Assembly: GCF_034424215.1 (NCBI RefSeq)
Contig: NZ_CP139960.1
Span: 2,480,001 to 2,544,000 of the forward strand
Length of the DNA stretch: 64,000 nucleotides
Reading direction: 5' to 3'
From: Niabella yanshanensis
GTDB taxonomy: Bacteria > Bacteroidota > Bacteroidia > Chitinophagales > Chitinophagaceae
Shown here: positions 10,001-17,435 of the stretch, piece after piece
How the letters are laid out: each line of letters opens with the position of its first letter
Position numbering within the stretch: the stretch's first letter is position 1
Notes under the pieces: generated by a model
What the model was told of the DNA's origin: nothing
Databases searched by the model: none
Seen by the model: only the letters and a program-made list of their open reading frames with translations
Program-made: the position numbers and the translations under genes

Positions 10001-10483
10001 GGTCCTAAAATGAAAGCGGTCTCTGGTGCACTGGCTCAATTCGGCCAGGAAGATATCAGCCGTCTCGAACGGGAAGGTAGCTATGATTTGAATATTGATG
10101 GCGAAACCGTTACATTGAATGTGAACGAAGTAGACATTAGCAGTGAAGATATTCCGGGCTGGACAGTAGCTTCAAAAGGAGCGCTTACCGTGGCTTTGGA
10201 TATCACTATTACCCCCCAATTACAGCAGGAAGGCGACGCACGTGAGTTTGTAAATCGCATTCAGAAGATCAGGAAGGATAGCGGTTTCGAACTTACCGAT
10301 AAAATAAATGTTGTTATTGACACAAATGAAACATTAAAAGATTCTCTAACAGCCTATAAAGATTATATTTGCGCGGAAATTCTCGCAGAAAATTTATATT
10401 TTCAGGCTGTTACATCAGATAATGGTATAGAAATTGATGTTAACGAGAACATTTTAAAAACGATTGTTTCTAAAAAAGGGTAA
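7076..10483 (+). CDS. ileS: Isoleucyl-tRNA synthetase (long type)
   Basis: Charges tRNA-Ile with isoleucine in the cytosol. The class I HIGH region reads [10 protein letters not shown] (residues 51-60) and KMSKR is at 668-672. Editing-domain sequences are present ([37 protein letters not shown]), as is the [21 protein letters not shown] block. At 1135 aa it is the long, eukaryote-like form usual in Bacteroidota. Residues 808-820 ([13 protein letters not shown]), between RRRFWK and GEYEADK in the anticodon-binding part, look like an in-frame insertion encoded by a palindromic DNA element; relatives as I recall them read directly from FWK to GEY. It is probably co-transcribed with the DksA-like gene 5 bp downstream. 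Confidence 0.97.
   Translation: [1135 protein letters not shown]
9497..9535. repeat. Palindromic 39-bp segment inside ileS
   Basis: A GC-rich 13-codon segment with complementary arms GCCTGCC (9496-9502) and GGCAGGC (9526-9532), plus flanking CGCC and GGGG runs. It encodes [13 protein letters not shown] and is in frame. Its composition differs from the surrounding gene. It is interpreted as an inserted repeat element; this rests on remembered family alignments. Confidence 0.55.
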
Positions 10484-10488
10484 AATAA

Positions 10489-11343
10489 ATGGCTACAAAA
10501 AAAAGCACACCGGCTAAGAAAACAGCTCCGGCCAAAAAAACGGCTCCAACAAAAGTGGTAGCAAAAAAAGCAGCTGCCCCCAAAAAAACGGCTAGTCCGG
10601 CCAAGGCAGCAGCCCCTAAAAAGTCGGCTCCGGTAAAATCTGTAGCAAAAGCAGCACCTGTTAAAAAATTGTCTCCCGCTAAATCAGTAAAAGCAGATAC
10701 AGCGAAGGCTCCCGCAAAGGCGGCTCCGGTGAAAACTGTTGTGAAAGCAGCGCCGAAAAAACCCGCCCGTACAGGCGGGTCAGTAGCCAGCAAAGTAGCA
10801 GTAGAAAAAACGCCTGCGCCGCCGCAAAAAAAGCCAGTGCCCAAAGTAGTACCCCGAAAAGAAACAGGTAAGCCTCCTGTTGTACCTAAGCTGTCTACCA
10901 AAAGTGCAGTAAAGTACACACCGGATTTTACCAAAAGCATTTTAGACACCCATAAAAACGAAAAAGTGAAATCAGTAGTAAGATATTCAGATAGTGATCT
11001 GCAGGAGTTCAAAGAAATTATCCTTAGAAAATTAGACGCCGCCAAAAAAGAGCTGGCCTATTTACAGGGACTTATTACCCGTCGTGACGAAGGTGGTGAT
11101 ATGGACGAAGGACGTTATATGACCATGGAAGATGGCAGTGTAAGTATGGAGCGCGAGCAACTAAGCCAGTTAGCCAGCCGCCAGATTACCTTTATCGACC
11201 ACCTGGAAAAAGCATTAATGCGTGTGGAGAATAAAACCTACGGTATTTGCCGCGTAACCGGCAACCTGATCGACAAAGCACGTTTGCGCGCCGTGCCTCA
11301 TGCTACTTTAAGTATCGAAGCTAAATCGATGATGAATAAATAA
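10489..11343 (+). CDS. DksA/TraR-like protein with histone-like Lys/Ala/Pro tail
   Basis: Likely RNA-polymerase-binding regulator. Residues 1 to about 130 are low-complexity Ala/Lys/Pro repeats (AKKTAPAKK type), resembling histone H1 tails and probably binding nucleic acid. Residues about 160-284 resemble DksA: a coiled coil (LQEFKEIILRKLDAAKKELAYLQGLI), then YGICRVTGNLIDKARLRAVPHATLSIEAK. In canonical DksA this is a four-Cys zinc finger; here only one Cys remains, so zinc is probably not bound. It starts 5 bp after ileS, so the two are likely one operon. A terminator follows at 11368. A hairpin-forming GC-rich stretch sits inside the tail (10761-10780). Confidence 0.85.
   Translation: MATKKSTPAKKTAPAKKTAPTKVVAKKAAAPKKTASPAKAAAPKKSAPVKSVAKAAPVKKLSPAKSVKADTAKAPAKAAPVKTVVKAAPKKPARTGGSVASKVAVEKTPAPPQKKPVPKVVPRKETGKPPVVPKLSTKSAVKYTPDFTKSILDTHKNEKVKSVVRYSDSDLQEFKEIILRKLDAAKKELAYLQGLITRRDEGGDMDEGRYMTMEDGSVSMEREQLSQLASRQITFIDHLEKALMRVENKTYGICRVTGNLIDKARLRAVPHATLSIEAKSMMNK
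10761..10780. repeat. Palindrome within the Lys/Ala-rich coding tail
   Basis: ACCCGCC (10761-10767) and GGCGGGT (10774-10780) are exact complements around a 6-nt loop. The segment encodes part of PARTGGS, which interrupts the Ala/Lys/Pro pattern. It shares the CCCGCC/GGCGGG core with the element inside ileS. Confidence 0.55.
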
Positions 11344-11367
11344 GCCGGCATTGGTGATTAAGATAGT

Positions 11368-11396
11368 AAGCGAGGCGGCAACGCTTCGCTTTTTTC
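11368..11396 (+). terminator. Rho-independent terminator after the DksA-like gene
   Basis: Arms AAGCGAGGCG (11368-11377) and CGCTTCGCTT (11382-11391) pair over 10 bp with one G-T wobble around a GCAA loop, followed by a T-run to about 11396. It closes the ileS unit. Confidence 0.8.
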
Positions 11397-11441
11397 TTAC
11401 CGTTCATCTTGTTATTTGTTTTCAAGTACACCTTATATATA

Positions 11442-11912
11442 ATGACCATTTCATTCGATTACGATAAAAAACAGGTAATTCAGGCCTTACGTTACCATTT
11501 TATATCTAAAACGGAACTCCGTATTATGATCATACTGGTGAACGCTTTCGCTATATTATCATTAGTATTGTATGCATTAGGAAAAATCACGCCTACGGCA
11601 TTTCTCACTTATTCTTTTCTGTGGATTGTATTGATGGCCAGTTTATGGTTTATATTGCCTGCTACGGTGTACCGCCAGGCGAAAACATTTCAGCATGCAT
11701 TTACCATGTATTTTAACGATGCCGACTTTACTTTAGAACATGAGCAGGGAAAAAGAAGCTGGCCTTACACAGCGTTACGCAATTACAAGGAAACCCCCAA
11801 TTTCTTCCACCTGTATTTTGATACCAAATCCTTCCTGCTGGTTCCCAAAAATGCCTTTGAAGACCTGGCACACCTGCAAAATTTCAGAGATTTATTGAAA
11901 AATAAGATATAA
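11442..11912 (+). CDS. YcxB-like small membrane protein
   Basis: Function unknown. The 156-aa protein begins MTISFDYDKKQVIQALRYHF. Two transmembrane helices follow (residues about 28-48 and 53-72), then a soluble C-terminal part (YFNDADFTLEHEQGKRSWPYTALRNYKETPNFFHLYFD, then FLLVPKNAF). This is the layout of the YcxB-like family, where the C-terminal half folds as a small PH-like beta domain. An in-frame ATG at 11409 would add 11 hydrophobic residues; 11442 is preferred because it matches the usual start of the family. It stands alone between a terminator and a convergent GNAT gene. Confidence 0.6.
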   Translation: MTISFDYDKKQVIQALRYHFISKTELRIMIILVNAFAILSLVLYALGKITPTAFLTYSFLWIVLMASLWFILPATVYRQAKTFQHAFTMYFNDADFTLEHEQGKRSWPYTALRNYKETPNFFHLYFDTKSFLLVPKNAFEDLAHLQNFRDLLKNKI

Positions 11913-11917
11913 GATTA

Positions 11918-12349
11918 TTAGTTAATACGTTTTTTCATTAGTATATGGGCTATAGATAGTTTTAGGAATTCATCGCCTGTAACATTATATCCCATTTTCT
12001 CGTAGAAGCCGGCTGCACTGGAGCGGGCATGCATCGATATTTCCCGGTAACCAATATCGCGGGCAATGGTTTCAGCAAACTCCATCAGGGCCCGGCCAAT
12101 CCCCTTCCCCTGCAACTGGTTCCTAACTGCCATTTGCCTTAAAATAACACCCAAATCGCCTTCCTTAACTAAAATACAGCAGCCCAGCATTTTCTCTTCT
12201 TCAAAGGCGCCAATCAATATATTCTCCTTATCGGCCTCAATATCGGAGCTTTCCAACTCCATACCTAGCGGTTTGCGCAGAATTTCGTTGCGCAGATCTA
12301 TCATTTGCTGATACTCTTTAGTACCAAAATCTATAATTTTTAAGGCCAT
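11918..12349 (-). CDS. GNAT family N-acetyltransferase
   Basis: Predicted acetyl-CoA-dependent acyltransferase with unknown acceptor. The GNAT core is clear: GCCILVKEGDLGVILRQMAVRNQLQGKGIGRALMEFAE, where QLQGKGIG is the acetyl-CoA pyrophosphate loop, followed by EISMHARSSAAGFYEKMGYNVTG, the C-terminal GNAT motif. At 143 aa it is a single domain of normal size. It is convergent with the YcxB-like gene (5-bp gap) and divergent from acpP. Confidence 0.88.
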   Translation of the reverse strand: MALKIIDFGTKEYQQMIDLRNEILRKPLGMELESSDIEADKENILIGAFEEEKMLGCCILVKEGDLGVILRQMAVRNQLQGKGIGRALMEFAETIARDIGYREISMHARSSAAGFYEKMGYNVTGDEFLKLSIAHILMKKRIN

Positions 12350-12491
12350 CCTGATTGATTTACACGACTGATTTTACGATAACCGTTGTTTGTAAAATAG
12401 CATTTTTTTTTGGCTTCATTTCAACTTTTTTAAAGCATGATAACATTTTTACATTTTTTTTTGTTTCTCATACTTATTTAGTCAAAAACTC

Positions 12492-12499
12492 TATTTTTG
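12492..12499 (+). promoter_or_regulatory. acpP promoter, -7 element TATTTTTG
   Basis: TATTTTTG matches TAnnTTTG and ends 26 bp before the acpP ATG. A T-rich stretch ending TTG (12461-12463) lies upstream, but the spacing is longer than the usual -33 box distance. Confidence 0.6.
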
Positions 12500-12525
12500 C
12501 ACTCAACAAACAAAAACAATCAGAT

Positions 12526-12762
12526 ATGTCAGACATTGCATCAAGAGTAAAGAAAATCATCGTTGACAAATTAGGCGTTGACGAAGCAGAAGTAACTACC
12601 GAAGCATCTTTTACCAACGATTTGGGCGCAGATTCTCTCGATACCGTTGAGTTGATTATGGAATTTGAAAAAGAATTCAACATTTCTATTCCTGATGAGC
12701 AGGCTGAAACAATTACCACTGTTGGCCAGGCTGTATCTTACTTAGAAGAGCACGCTAAGTAA
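12526..12762 (+). CDS. acpP: Acyl carrier protein
   Basis: Carries growing acyl chains in type II fatty-acid synthesis. The 78-aa protein has the 4'-phosphopantetheine attachment site [12 protein letters not shown], with Ser37 as the modified residue, and is acidic and helical as expected. The start at 12526 is chosen because it gives [12 protein letters not shown], the family N-terminus, and follows the -7 promoter element; the frame is open 57 codons further upstream, but that stretch is not ACP-like. fabF and rnc follow, the classic order. A terminator hairpin between acpP and fabF suggests acpP is expressed more strongly than its neighbours. Confidence 0.97.
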   Translation: MSDIASRVKKIIVDKLGVDEAEVTTEASFTNDLGADSLDTVELIMEFEKEFNISIPDEQAETITTVGQAVSYLEEHAK

Positions 12763-12826
12763 TAACTTTAAGACAAACGCTTCATTTGCTGGCGGTTACC
12801 GGCAAGTAAGTAGCAAAATTTTATAT

Positions 12827-12864
12827 CCGCCTTTGAAGTGGTTACCCATGCAAAGGCGGTTTTT
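12827..12864 (+). terminator. Terminator or attenuator between acpP and fabF
   Basis: CCGCCTTTG (12827-12835) and CAAAGGCGG (12851-12859) pair over 9 bp around a 15-nt loop, followed by TTTTT. Because fabF starts 23 bp later with no obvious promoter, partial read-through is likely. Confidence 0.8.
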
Positions 12865-12887
12865 ATTAACGTAGAGCTGCACAGCTA

Positions 12888-14138
12888 ATGGAATTTAAAA
12901 GGGTAGTAATTACCGGTATGGGTGCTTTGACACCGCTGGGGAATACGGTAGACGAATATTGGAACGGATTGATCAATGGCGTATCAGGTGCTGCACCTAT
13001 CACTCAGTTTGATGCAACCAAGTTCAGGACCCGCTTTGCCTGTGAAGTAAAGAATTTTGAACCTACCAACTTTCTTGATAAAAAAGAGGCACGTAAAATA
13101 GACCGCTTTTCGCAGTTTGCCCTGGTGGCCAGCGATCAGGCGATGGCAGATGCTGGTCTTACTAAAGACAATATCAACCCCGACAGGATTGGTGTGGTGT
13201 TAGGTAGCGGTATCGGCGGATTAATTACTTTCCAGAATGAGGTAATGGACTTTGCCAAAGGCGATGGCACGCCCCGTTTCAACCCTTTCTTTATTCCCAA
13301 AATGATCCTGGATATTGCAGCAGGGCAAGTGAGTATGCGTCATAATCTGCGTGGACCCAACTACGCGGTAACCAGCGCCTGTGCCAGCAGCACCAATGCA
13401 ATGATCGATGGCATCAATTTACTGCGTTTAGGCAAGGCTGATATTATTGTTACGGGTGGCAGCGAAGCCGTTATCAGCGAAGCTGGTGTTGGTGGTTTTA
13501 ATGCTATGAAAGCAATGAGCGAACGTAACGATGATCCGGCTGCTGCCAGCAGACCTTATGACAAAGACCGCGACGGCTTCGTAATGGGTGAAGCTGCGGG
13601 TATTTTAATATTAGAAGAACTGGAACACGCCAAAGCAAGAGGTGCAAAAATCTACTGTGAAATAGTAGGTGGTGGTGCCAGCGCAGATGCTTATCACATT
13701 ACTGCCCCCCATCCTGAAGGACTGGGCGCTAAAAACGTAATGCTGGCTGCATTAAGCGATGCCCGTTTAAGCATTACGGATATCGATTATATTAATACAC
13801 ATGGCACTTCTACACCACTGGGTGATGTTGCTGAAACCAAGGCTATCCTGGATGTTTTCGGAGAGCACTCCTATAAACTGAATATCAGCTCTACCAAAAG
13901 TATGACAGGTCATTGCCTGGGAGCTGCGGGTGTAATAGAAGCTATTGCCTGCATCAAAAGCGTAATGCATGATATTGTTCCGCCAACGATCAACCATTTC
14001 ACCGACGATCCTGAGCTGGATCCAAAATTAAATTTTACCTTTAACAAAGCACAAAACCGGGTAGTTAATGCAGCATTAAGCAATACCTTTGGTTTTGGAG
14101 GGCATAATGCCTGTGTAATTGTAAAGAAATACACATAA
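12888..14138 (+). CDS. fabF: Beta-ketoacyl-ACP synthase II
   Basis: Condenses malonyl-ACP with acyl-ACP to extend fatty acids. The Cys-His-His triad is visible: Cys165 in TSACASSTNAM, His305 in NTHGTSTPLGD and His342 in SMTGHCLGAAG, nearly the same numbering as E. coli FabF. At 416 aa it is full length and ends in the family's FGFGGHNACVIVKKY. The rnc GTG start follows its stop codon directly, so the two are translationally linked. Confidence 0.98.
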   Translation: MEFKRVVITGMGALTPLGNTVDEYWNGLINGVSGAAPITQFDATKFRTRFACEVKNFEPTNFLDKKEARKIDRFSQFALVASDQAMADAGLTKDNINPDRIGVVLGSGIGGLITFQNEVMDFAKGDGTPRFNPFFIPKMILDIAAGQVSMRHNLRGPNYAVTSACASSTNAMIDGINLLRLGKADIIVTGGSEAVISEAGVGGFNAMKAMSERNDDPAAASRPYDKDRDGFVMGEAAGILILEELEHAKARGAKIYCEIVGGGASADAYHITAPHPEGLGAKNVMLAALSDARLSITDIDYINTHGTSTPLGDVAETKAILDVFGEHSYKLNISSTKSMTGHCLGAAGVIEAIACIKSVMHDIVPPTINHFTDDPELDPKLNFTFNKAQNRVVNAALSNTFGFGGHNACVIVKKYT

Positions 14139-14867
14139 GTGAGTTTCATTAGGGACCTTTTTTCCAGGAATTCTGACACATCTCTTAAAAAAGAGTTGAA
14201 GAATATATTGGGCTTTGCACCCGATAATTTTCAACTTTATAAAACTGCCCTAACTCACCGGTCCATCAGCGAAAGTGTAGATGAAAATAATGAGCGACTG
14301 GAGTATTTAGGAGATGCGATACTGAGTTCTATTACGGCCGACTATCTTTTCAGACGCTACCCTTACCATGGAGAGGGCTTTCTAACCGAAATGCGCAGCA
14401 AAATGGTAAACCGCCAGCAGTTGAATGATGTAGCAGTAAAAATGGGACTGAAAAAGATCACGAAGTTCAACAAACTCGACAACTGTCTTAAAACCAGCCA
14501 TATTTTCGGAAATACACTGGAAGCGCTTGTAGGTGCTGTTTACCTGGACTACGGGTATAAACGCACCTGTCGCTGGGTGCAGGATTATATTATCAATCCG
14601 CATATGTTTATGGACGAACTGGAAACCCGGGAGATCAATCATAAAAACAAACTGTACGGCTGGGCCAACAGGAACGGCAAAGCGCTTGAATTTAACCTGC
14701 TGAGCGAAAAGATAGAAAATGGCCGAAGGCTGTTTACGATGGCTGCTGTTGTGGATGGAGAAGCCATTGCGCAGGGCAGTGCTTTTAACAAAAAGGATGC
14801 ATCACAAATTGCAGCTAACACGGCATTGGCCTTACTGGGCATCAACCAAAACGAACCCGTACAATAA
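14139..14867 (+). CDS. rnc: Ribonuclease III
   Basis: Cleaves double-stranded RNA in rRNA and mRNA processing. The signature NERLEYLGDAIL holds catalytic Glu55 and Asp59; a second acidic site lies in GNTLEALVGAVYLDYG (Glu128, with Asn125 where E. coli has Asp). A C-terminal dsRNA-binding domain follows (KNKLYGWANRNGKALEFNLL, then GSAFNKKDASQIAANTALALL). The start is GTG, immediately after the fabF stop, with no intergenic base. Confidence 0.96.
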   Translation: MSFIRDLFSRNSDTSLKKELKNILGFAPDNFQLYKTALTHRSISESVDENNERLEYLGDAILSSITADYLFRRYPYHGEGFLTEMRSKMVNRQQLNDVAVKMGLKKITKFNKLDNCLKTSHIFGNTLEALVGAVYLDYGYKRTCRWVQDYIINPHMFMDELETREINHKNKLYGWANRNGKALEFNLLSEKIENGRRLFTMAAVVDGEAIAQGSAFNKKDASQIAANTALALLGINQNEPVQ

Positions 14868-14910
14868 TCAATACTTTTATATTCTCTGTTCGTTTTACTA
14901 CCTTTAATTG

Positions 14911-16083
14911 ATGGTAAAAATGACACCCGTGTACATGGATTACAGCGCTACTACGCCCTGTGATGAAAGAGTAGTACAGGAAATGCTGCCTTATTTTACG
15001 CAATATTTTGGCAACACAGCCAGTCGCGTACATAGCTTTAGCTGGCAGGCAGAAGGCGCTGTAGAGCAAGCCAGGAAAAGATTAGCACAACTACTTGGGG
15101 TACAAAGCCGGGAAATGATATTTACGTCCGGAGCAACGGAAGCCTGCAACCTGGCAATAAGAGGTGTTTTCGAAATGTATGCGGTGAAAGGCAATCATAT
15201 CATCACTACTAAAACCGAACACAAGGCTGTTTTAGACACCTGTAAAGCATTAGAAAGAAAAGGGGCGTCAATTACTTACCTGGACGTGGACAGCAACGGC
15301 ATCATCAATATACAACAACTGGAGGACGCTATTCAACCGCATACCATTTTAGTGACCGTTATGCTGGCCAATAATGAAACCGGCGTATTGCAGCCGATAA
15401 AAGAAATAGGCGCCATTTGTAAACGCAGGCAGGTTTTATTTTTTTGCGATGCTACGCAGGCGGTGGGCAAAATACCGGTGCATCCTAACGAAGCCGGCAT
15501 AGACCTGATGAGTTGCAGCGCCCATAAAATGTATGGCCCTAAAGGTGTGGGAGCTTTGTATATCAGGAGCCGTAATCCGAGAGTAAAAATAACGGCCCAG
15601 CTTACAGGAGGCGGGCACGAGCAAAACATCAGAAGCGGTACCTTAAATGTTCCGGGTATTGTAGGCTTTGGTAAAGCCTGCGCTATAAGTTTCGGTGAAA
15701 TGGAAGCAGAGGCGGTAAAGCTGGAAGCATTCCGAAAAAAACTTGGAGAGGCTTTATTGCAAATACCAGGCAGTTCCTTAAACGGTCACCCGGTAAGGCA
15801 TCTCCCCCATGTTTTAAATATTTCATTTGCCGGTCTTAATAGCAGCCAGTTATTGTCGGCGCTCAATAAATCACTGGCCCTTTCGGCAGGATCGGCCTGC
15901 ACCAGTGGCAGTCTTGATCCCTCGTACGTATTGGCCGCAATGGGTACACCGGAAGAATTATCACGTGCAGCCTTACGCTTTAGCCTCGGCAGGTATACTG
16001 TAGCCGCAGATATTGAATTTGCTATTGAAGAAGTTGTAAGAGCGGTATCCAACCTGAGAAGCCAGCTCCCCGTTTTCGGGTAA
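14911..16083 (+). CDS. Cysteine desulfurase, IscS/NifS family
   Basis: PLP enzyme that takes sulfur from cysteine for Fe-S clusters or thionucleosides. It starts VYMDYSATTPCD, the family N-terminus. Lys206 in SCSAHKMYGPKG is the Schiff-base lysine and Cys330 in SAGSACTSGSLDPSYVLAAMG is the sulfur-carrying residue, in the long flexible loop of class I enzymes. Length is 390 aa. The start could be ATG 14911 or ATG 14920; both fit. No IscU or SUF genes are adjacent, so its partner cannot be read from context. It is about 40 bp after rnc and could share its transcript. Confidence 0.93.
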   Translation: MVKMTPVYMDYSATTPCDERVVQEMLPYFTQYFGNTASRVHSFSWQAEGAVEQARKRLAQLLGVQSREMIFTSGATEACNLAIRGVFEMYAVKGNHIITTKTEHKAVLDTCKALERKGASITYLDVDSNGIINIQQLEDAIQPHTILVTVMLANNETGVLQPIKEIGAICKRRQVLFFCDATQAVGKIPVHPNEAGIDLMSCSAHKMYGPKGVGALYIRSRNPRVKITAQLTGGGHEQNIRSGTLNVPGIVGFGKACAISFGEMEAEAVKLEAFRKKLGEALLQIPGSSLNGHPVRHLPHVLNISFAGLNSSQLLSALNKSLALSAGSACTSGSLDPSYVLAAMGTPEELSRAALRFSLGRYTVAADIEFAIEEVVRAVSNLRSQLPVFG

Positions 16084-16090
16084 CCCAAAA

Positions 16091-16117
16091 AGCCCCGGCT
16101 AATTAACTGCCAGGGCT
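16091..16117. terminator. Probable hairpin terminator between convergent genes
   Basis: AGCCCCGGC (16091-16099) and GCCAGGGCT (16109-16117) pair with one mismatch. An A-run precedes the left arm, which gives a T-run on the minus strand, so it would best serve the leftward gene; on the plus strand it is a weaker terminator. Confidence 0.45.
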
Positions 16118-16140
16118 CTGGTATCAAAAAAATTGGTATA

Positions 16141-17199
16141 CTAATCTACCACTAAAAGACCTACTGTTACATTTACAAATCCATCGCAGTAAGTGCTGGC
16201 TGACGTACAAACATTTTCAAGCAGAATAGAATTATTCGAAGTCAGCGTTGTCGTAACATTCGTATTATTACTTAACACCAGCGTTTTGGCCAGGTTGATT
16301 GCAGGACTGATAGTACCTGTATATCGTCCTGCAGCAATACGGGTCCAGGTGACAGTAACGCCCAGATTATTCACTAACGGAATCCCTACCGGGGCCGTAA
16401 CGCCGGTTTGACTCACTACTGATGCGTATACGCGGTTAGCATTACAGATATACGAGGTACGGGAAATTTCTGCCTGATCCAGTACGCTATTACGGTTCAA
16501 ATCCATACCATAATTGATACGGGTGCCGCCGCCTGCACAGTTATTACCAATGGGTTCGGGCGCCACATCAACCAGGCTGTTAAAACCATCAGTACCATTA
16601 CCTCCTGACGCATTACAAATATATTGCGTGCCCTGCACTTCGCTATTATCTAATACATTGTTTCGATTGACATCCAAACCAGTTGTTACTTTGAAACCAC
16701 CATTGGGGCAATGGGTACCTGTGGGCTCTGCAACCACTGATGACAGGGAAGTCAGCCCTTCATTACCATTACAGATATAGGCCGTGTTTTGCACTTCGGC
16801 AGCATCCAAGACATTATTACCATTCGCATCTACACCCGAAGTCACCTTATATCCTCCCTTTGCACAGTTCGTTCCTGCACCTTCGGTTACAAATGAAATC
16901 AGCGAGTTTTTGCCATTGCTTCCTGAACCTCCGTTCCCATTATCGCCGTTACATAAGTATTTGGTGACCTGCACTTCGCCGGCATCCAATGTTCCGTTGC
17001 CATTCTGATCTATTCCTGATAATACCTTATAGCCACCGTTGGCACAATTAGCTCCCGATGGTTCGGTAACAAAATCGATCAGGCTGTTTTTACCATTGGC
17101 ACCATCCGTTCCGTCTTCACCACGCTTACCGGTGACGCCTTTTTTACAACTGCATAAAAGGGCGCAAAACGAAAAAAATACAATAAAATAATTTCGCAT
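16141..17199 (-). CDS. Lipoprotein with four DUF7151 (EF-hand-like) repeats
   Basis: Probable surface lipoprotein of unknown role. The signal peptide ends at the lipobox LLCSC (Cys about residue 17) and is followed by a short collagen-like stretch (GKRGEDGTDGANGK). Four repeats of about 50-57 residues follow. Each has NSL/TSL, a GxxC-x-GG segment, a D-x-N-x-N-x-x-L-D-x-x-E loop resembling a calcium-binding EF-hand loop, and an xYxCN end, so there are two Cys per repeat. A distinct beta-rich C-terminal domain (about 90 aa) ends the protein. The start at 17199 is preferred over an upstream in-frame Met (17235) because it begins a normal lipoprotein signal (MRNYFIVFF). Calcium binding is an inference. 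Confidence 0.75.
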   Translation of the reverse strand: MRNYFIVFFSFCALLCSCKKGVTGKRGEDGTDGANGKNSLIDFVTEPSGANCANGGYKVLSGIDQNGNGTLDAGEVQVTKYLCNGDNGNGGSGSNGKNSLISFVTEGAGTNCAKGGYKVTSGVDANGNNVLDAAEVQNTAYICNGNEGLTSLSSVVAEPTGTHCPNGGFKVTTGLDVNRNNVLDNSEVQGTQYICNASGGNGTDGFNSLVDVAPEPIGNNCAGGGTRINYGMDLNRNSVLDQAEISRTSYICNANRVYASVVSQTGVTAPVGIPLVNNLGVTVTWTRIAAGRYTGTISPAINLAKTLVLSNNTNVTTTLTSNNSILLENVCTSASTYCDGFVNVTVGLLVVD

Positions 17200-17435
17200 T
17201 ATGTTTTGGCCTAGAGGGGGTAATGTTGAAGGCAATTATTTCGCGCAAATATACTACAACTGAACCAGATACAGCATATTTAAACCTGCCAACCAGACGC
17301 CAACCTATATAGTATTGAAGATATTGAACAGAACCTTATTTTTTTCGAAATTCGTCAGTAATCGCCACTCATCATTGCTCCTGTATAAAAATTATCTAAA
17401 TCTATTACCTTCGTAATCATAACAAAATATAGTAT

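Noticed and set aside
10470-11045. 191-aa frame on the minus strand opposite the Lys/Ala-rich tail
   Set aside because: It is a shadow of the low-complexity coding region; the protein is Ala/Phe/Thr-rich with no family resemblance.
12355-12525. N-terminal extension of acpP
   Set aside because: Open by chance through an AT-rich promoter region; the sequence is Phe-rich and the acyl carrier protein begins at 12526.
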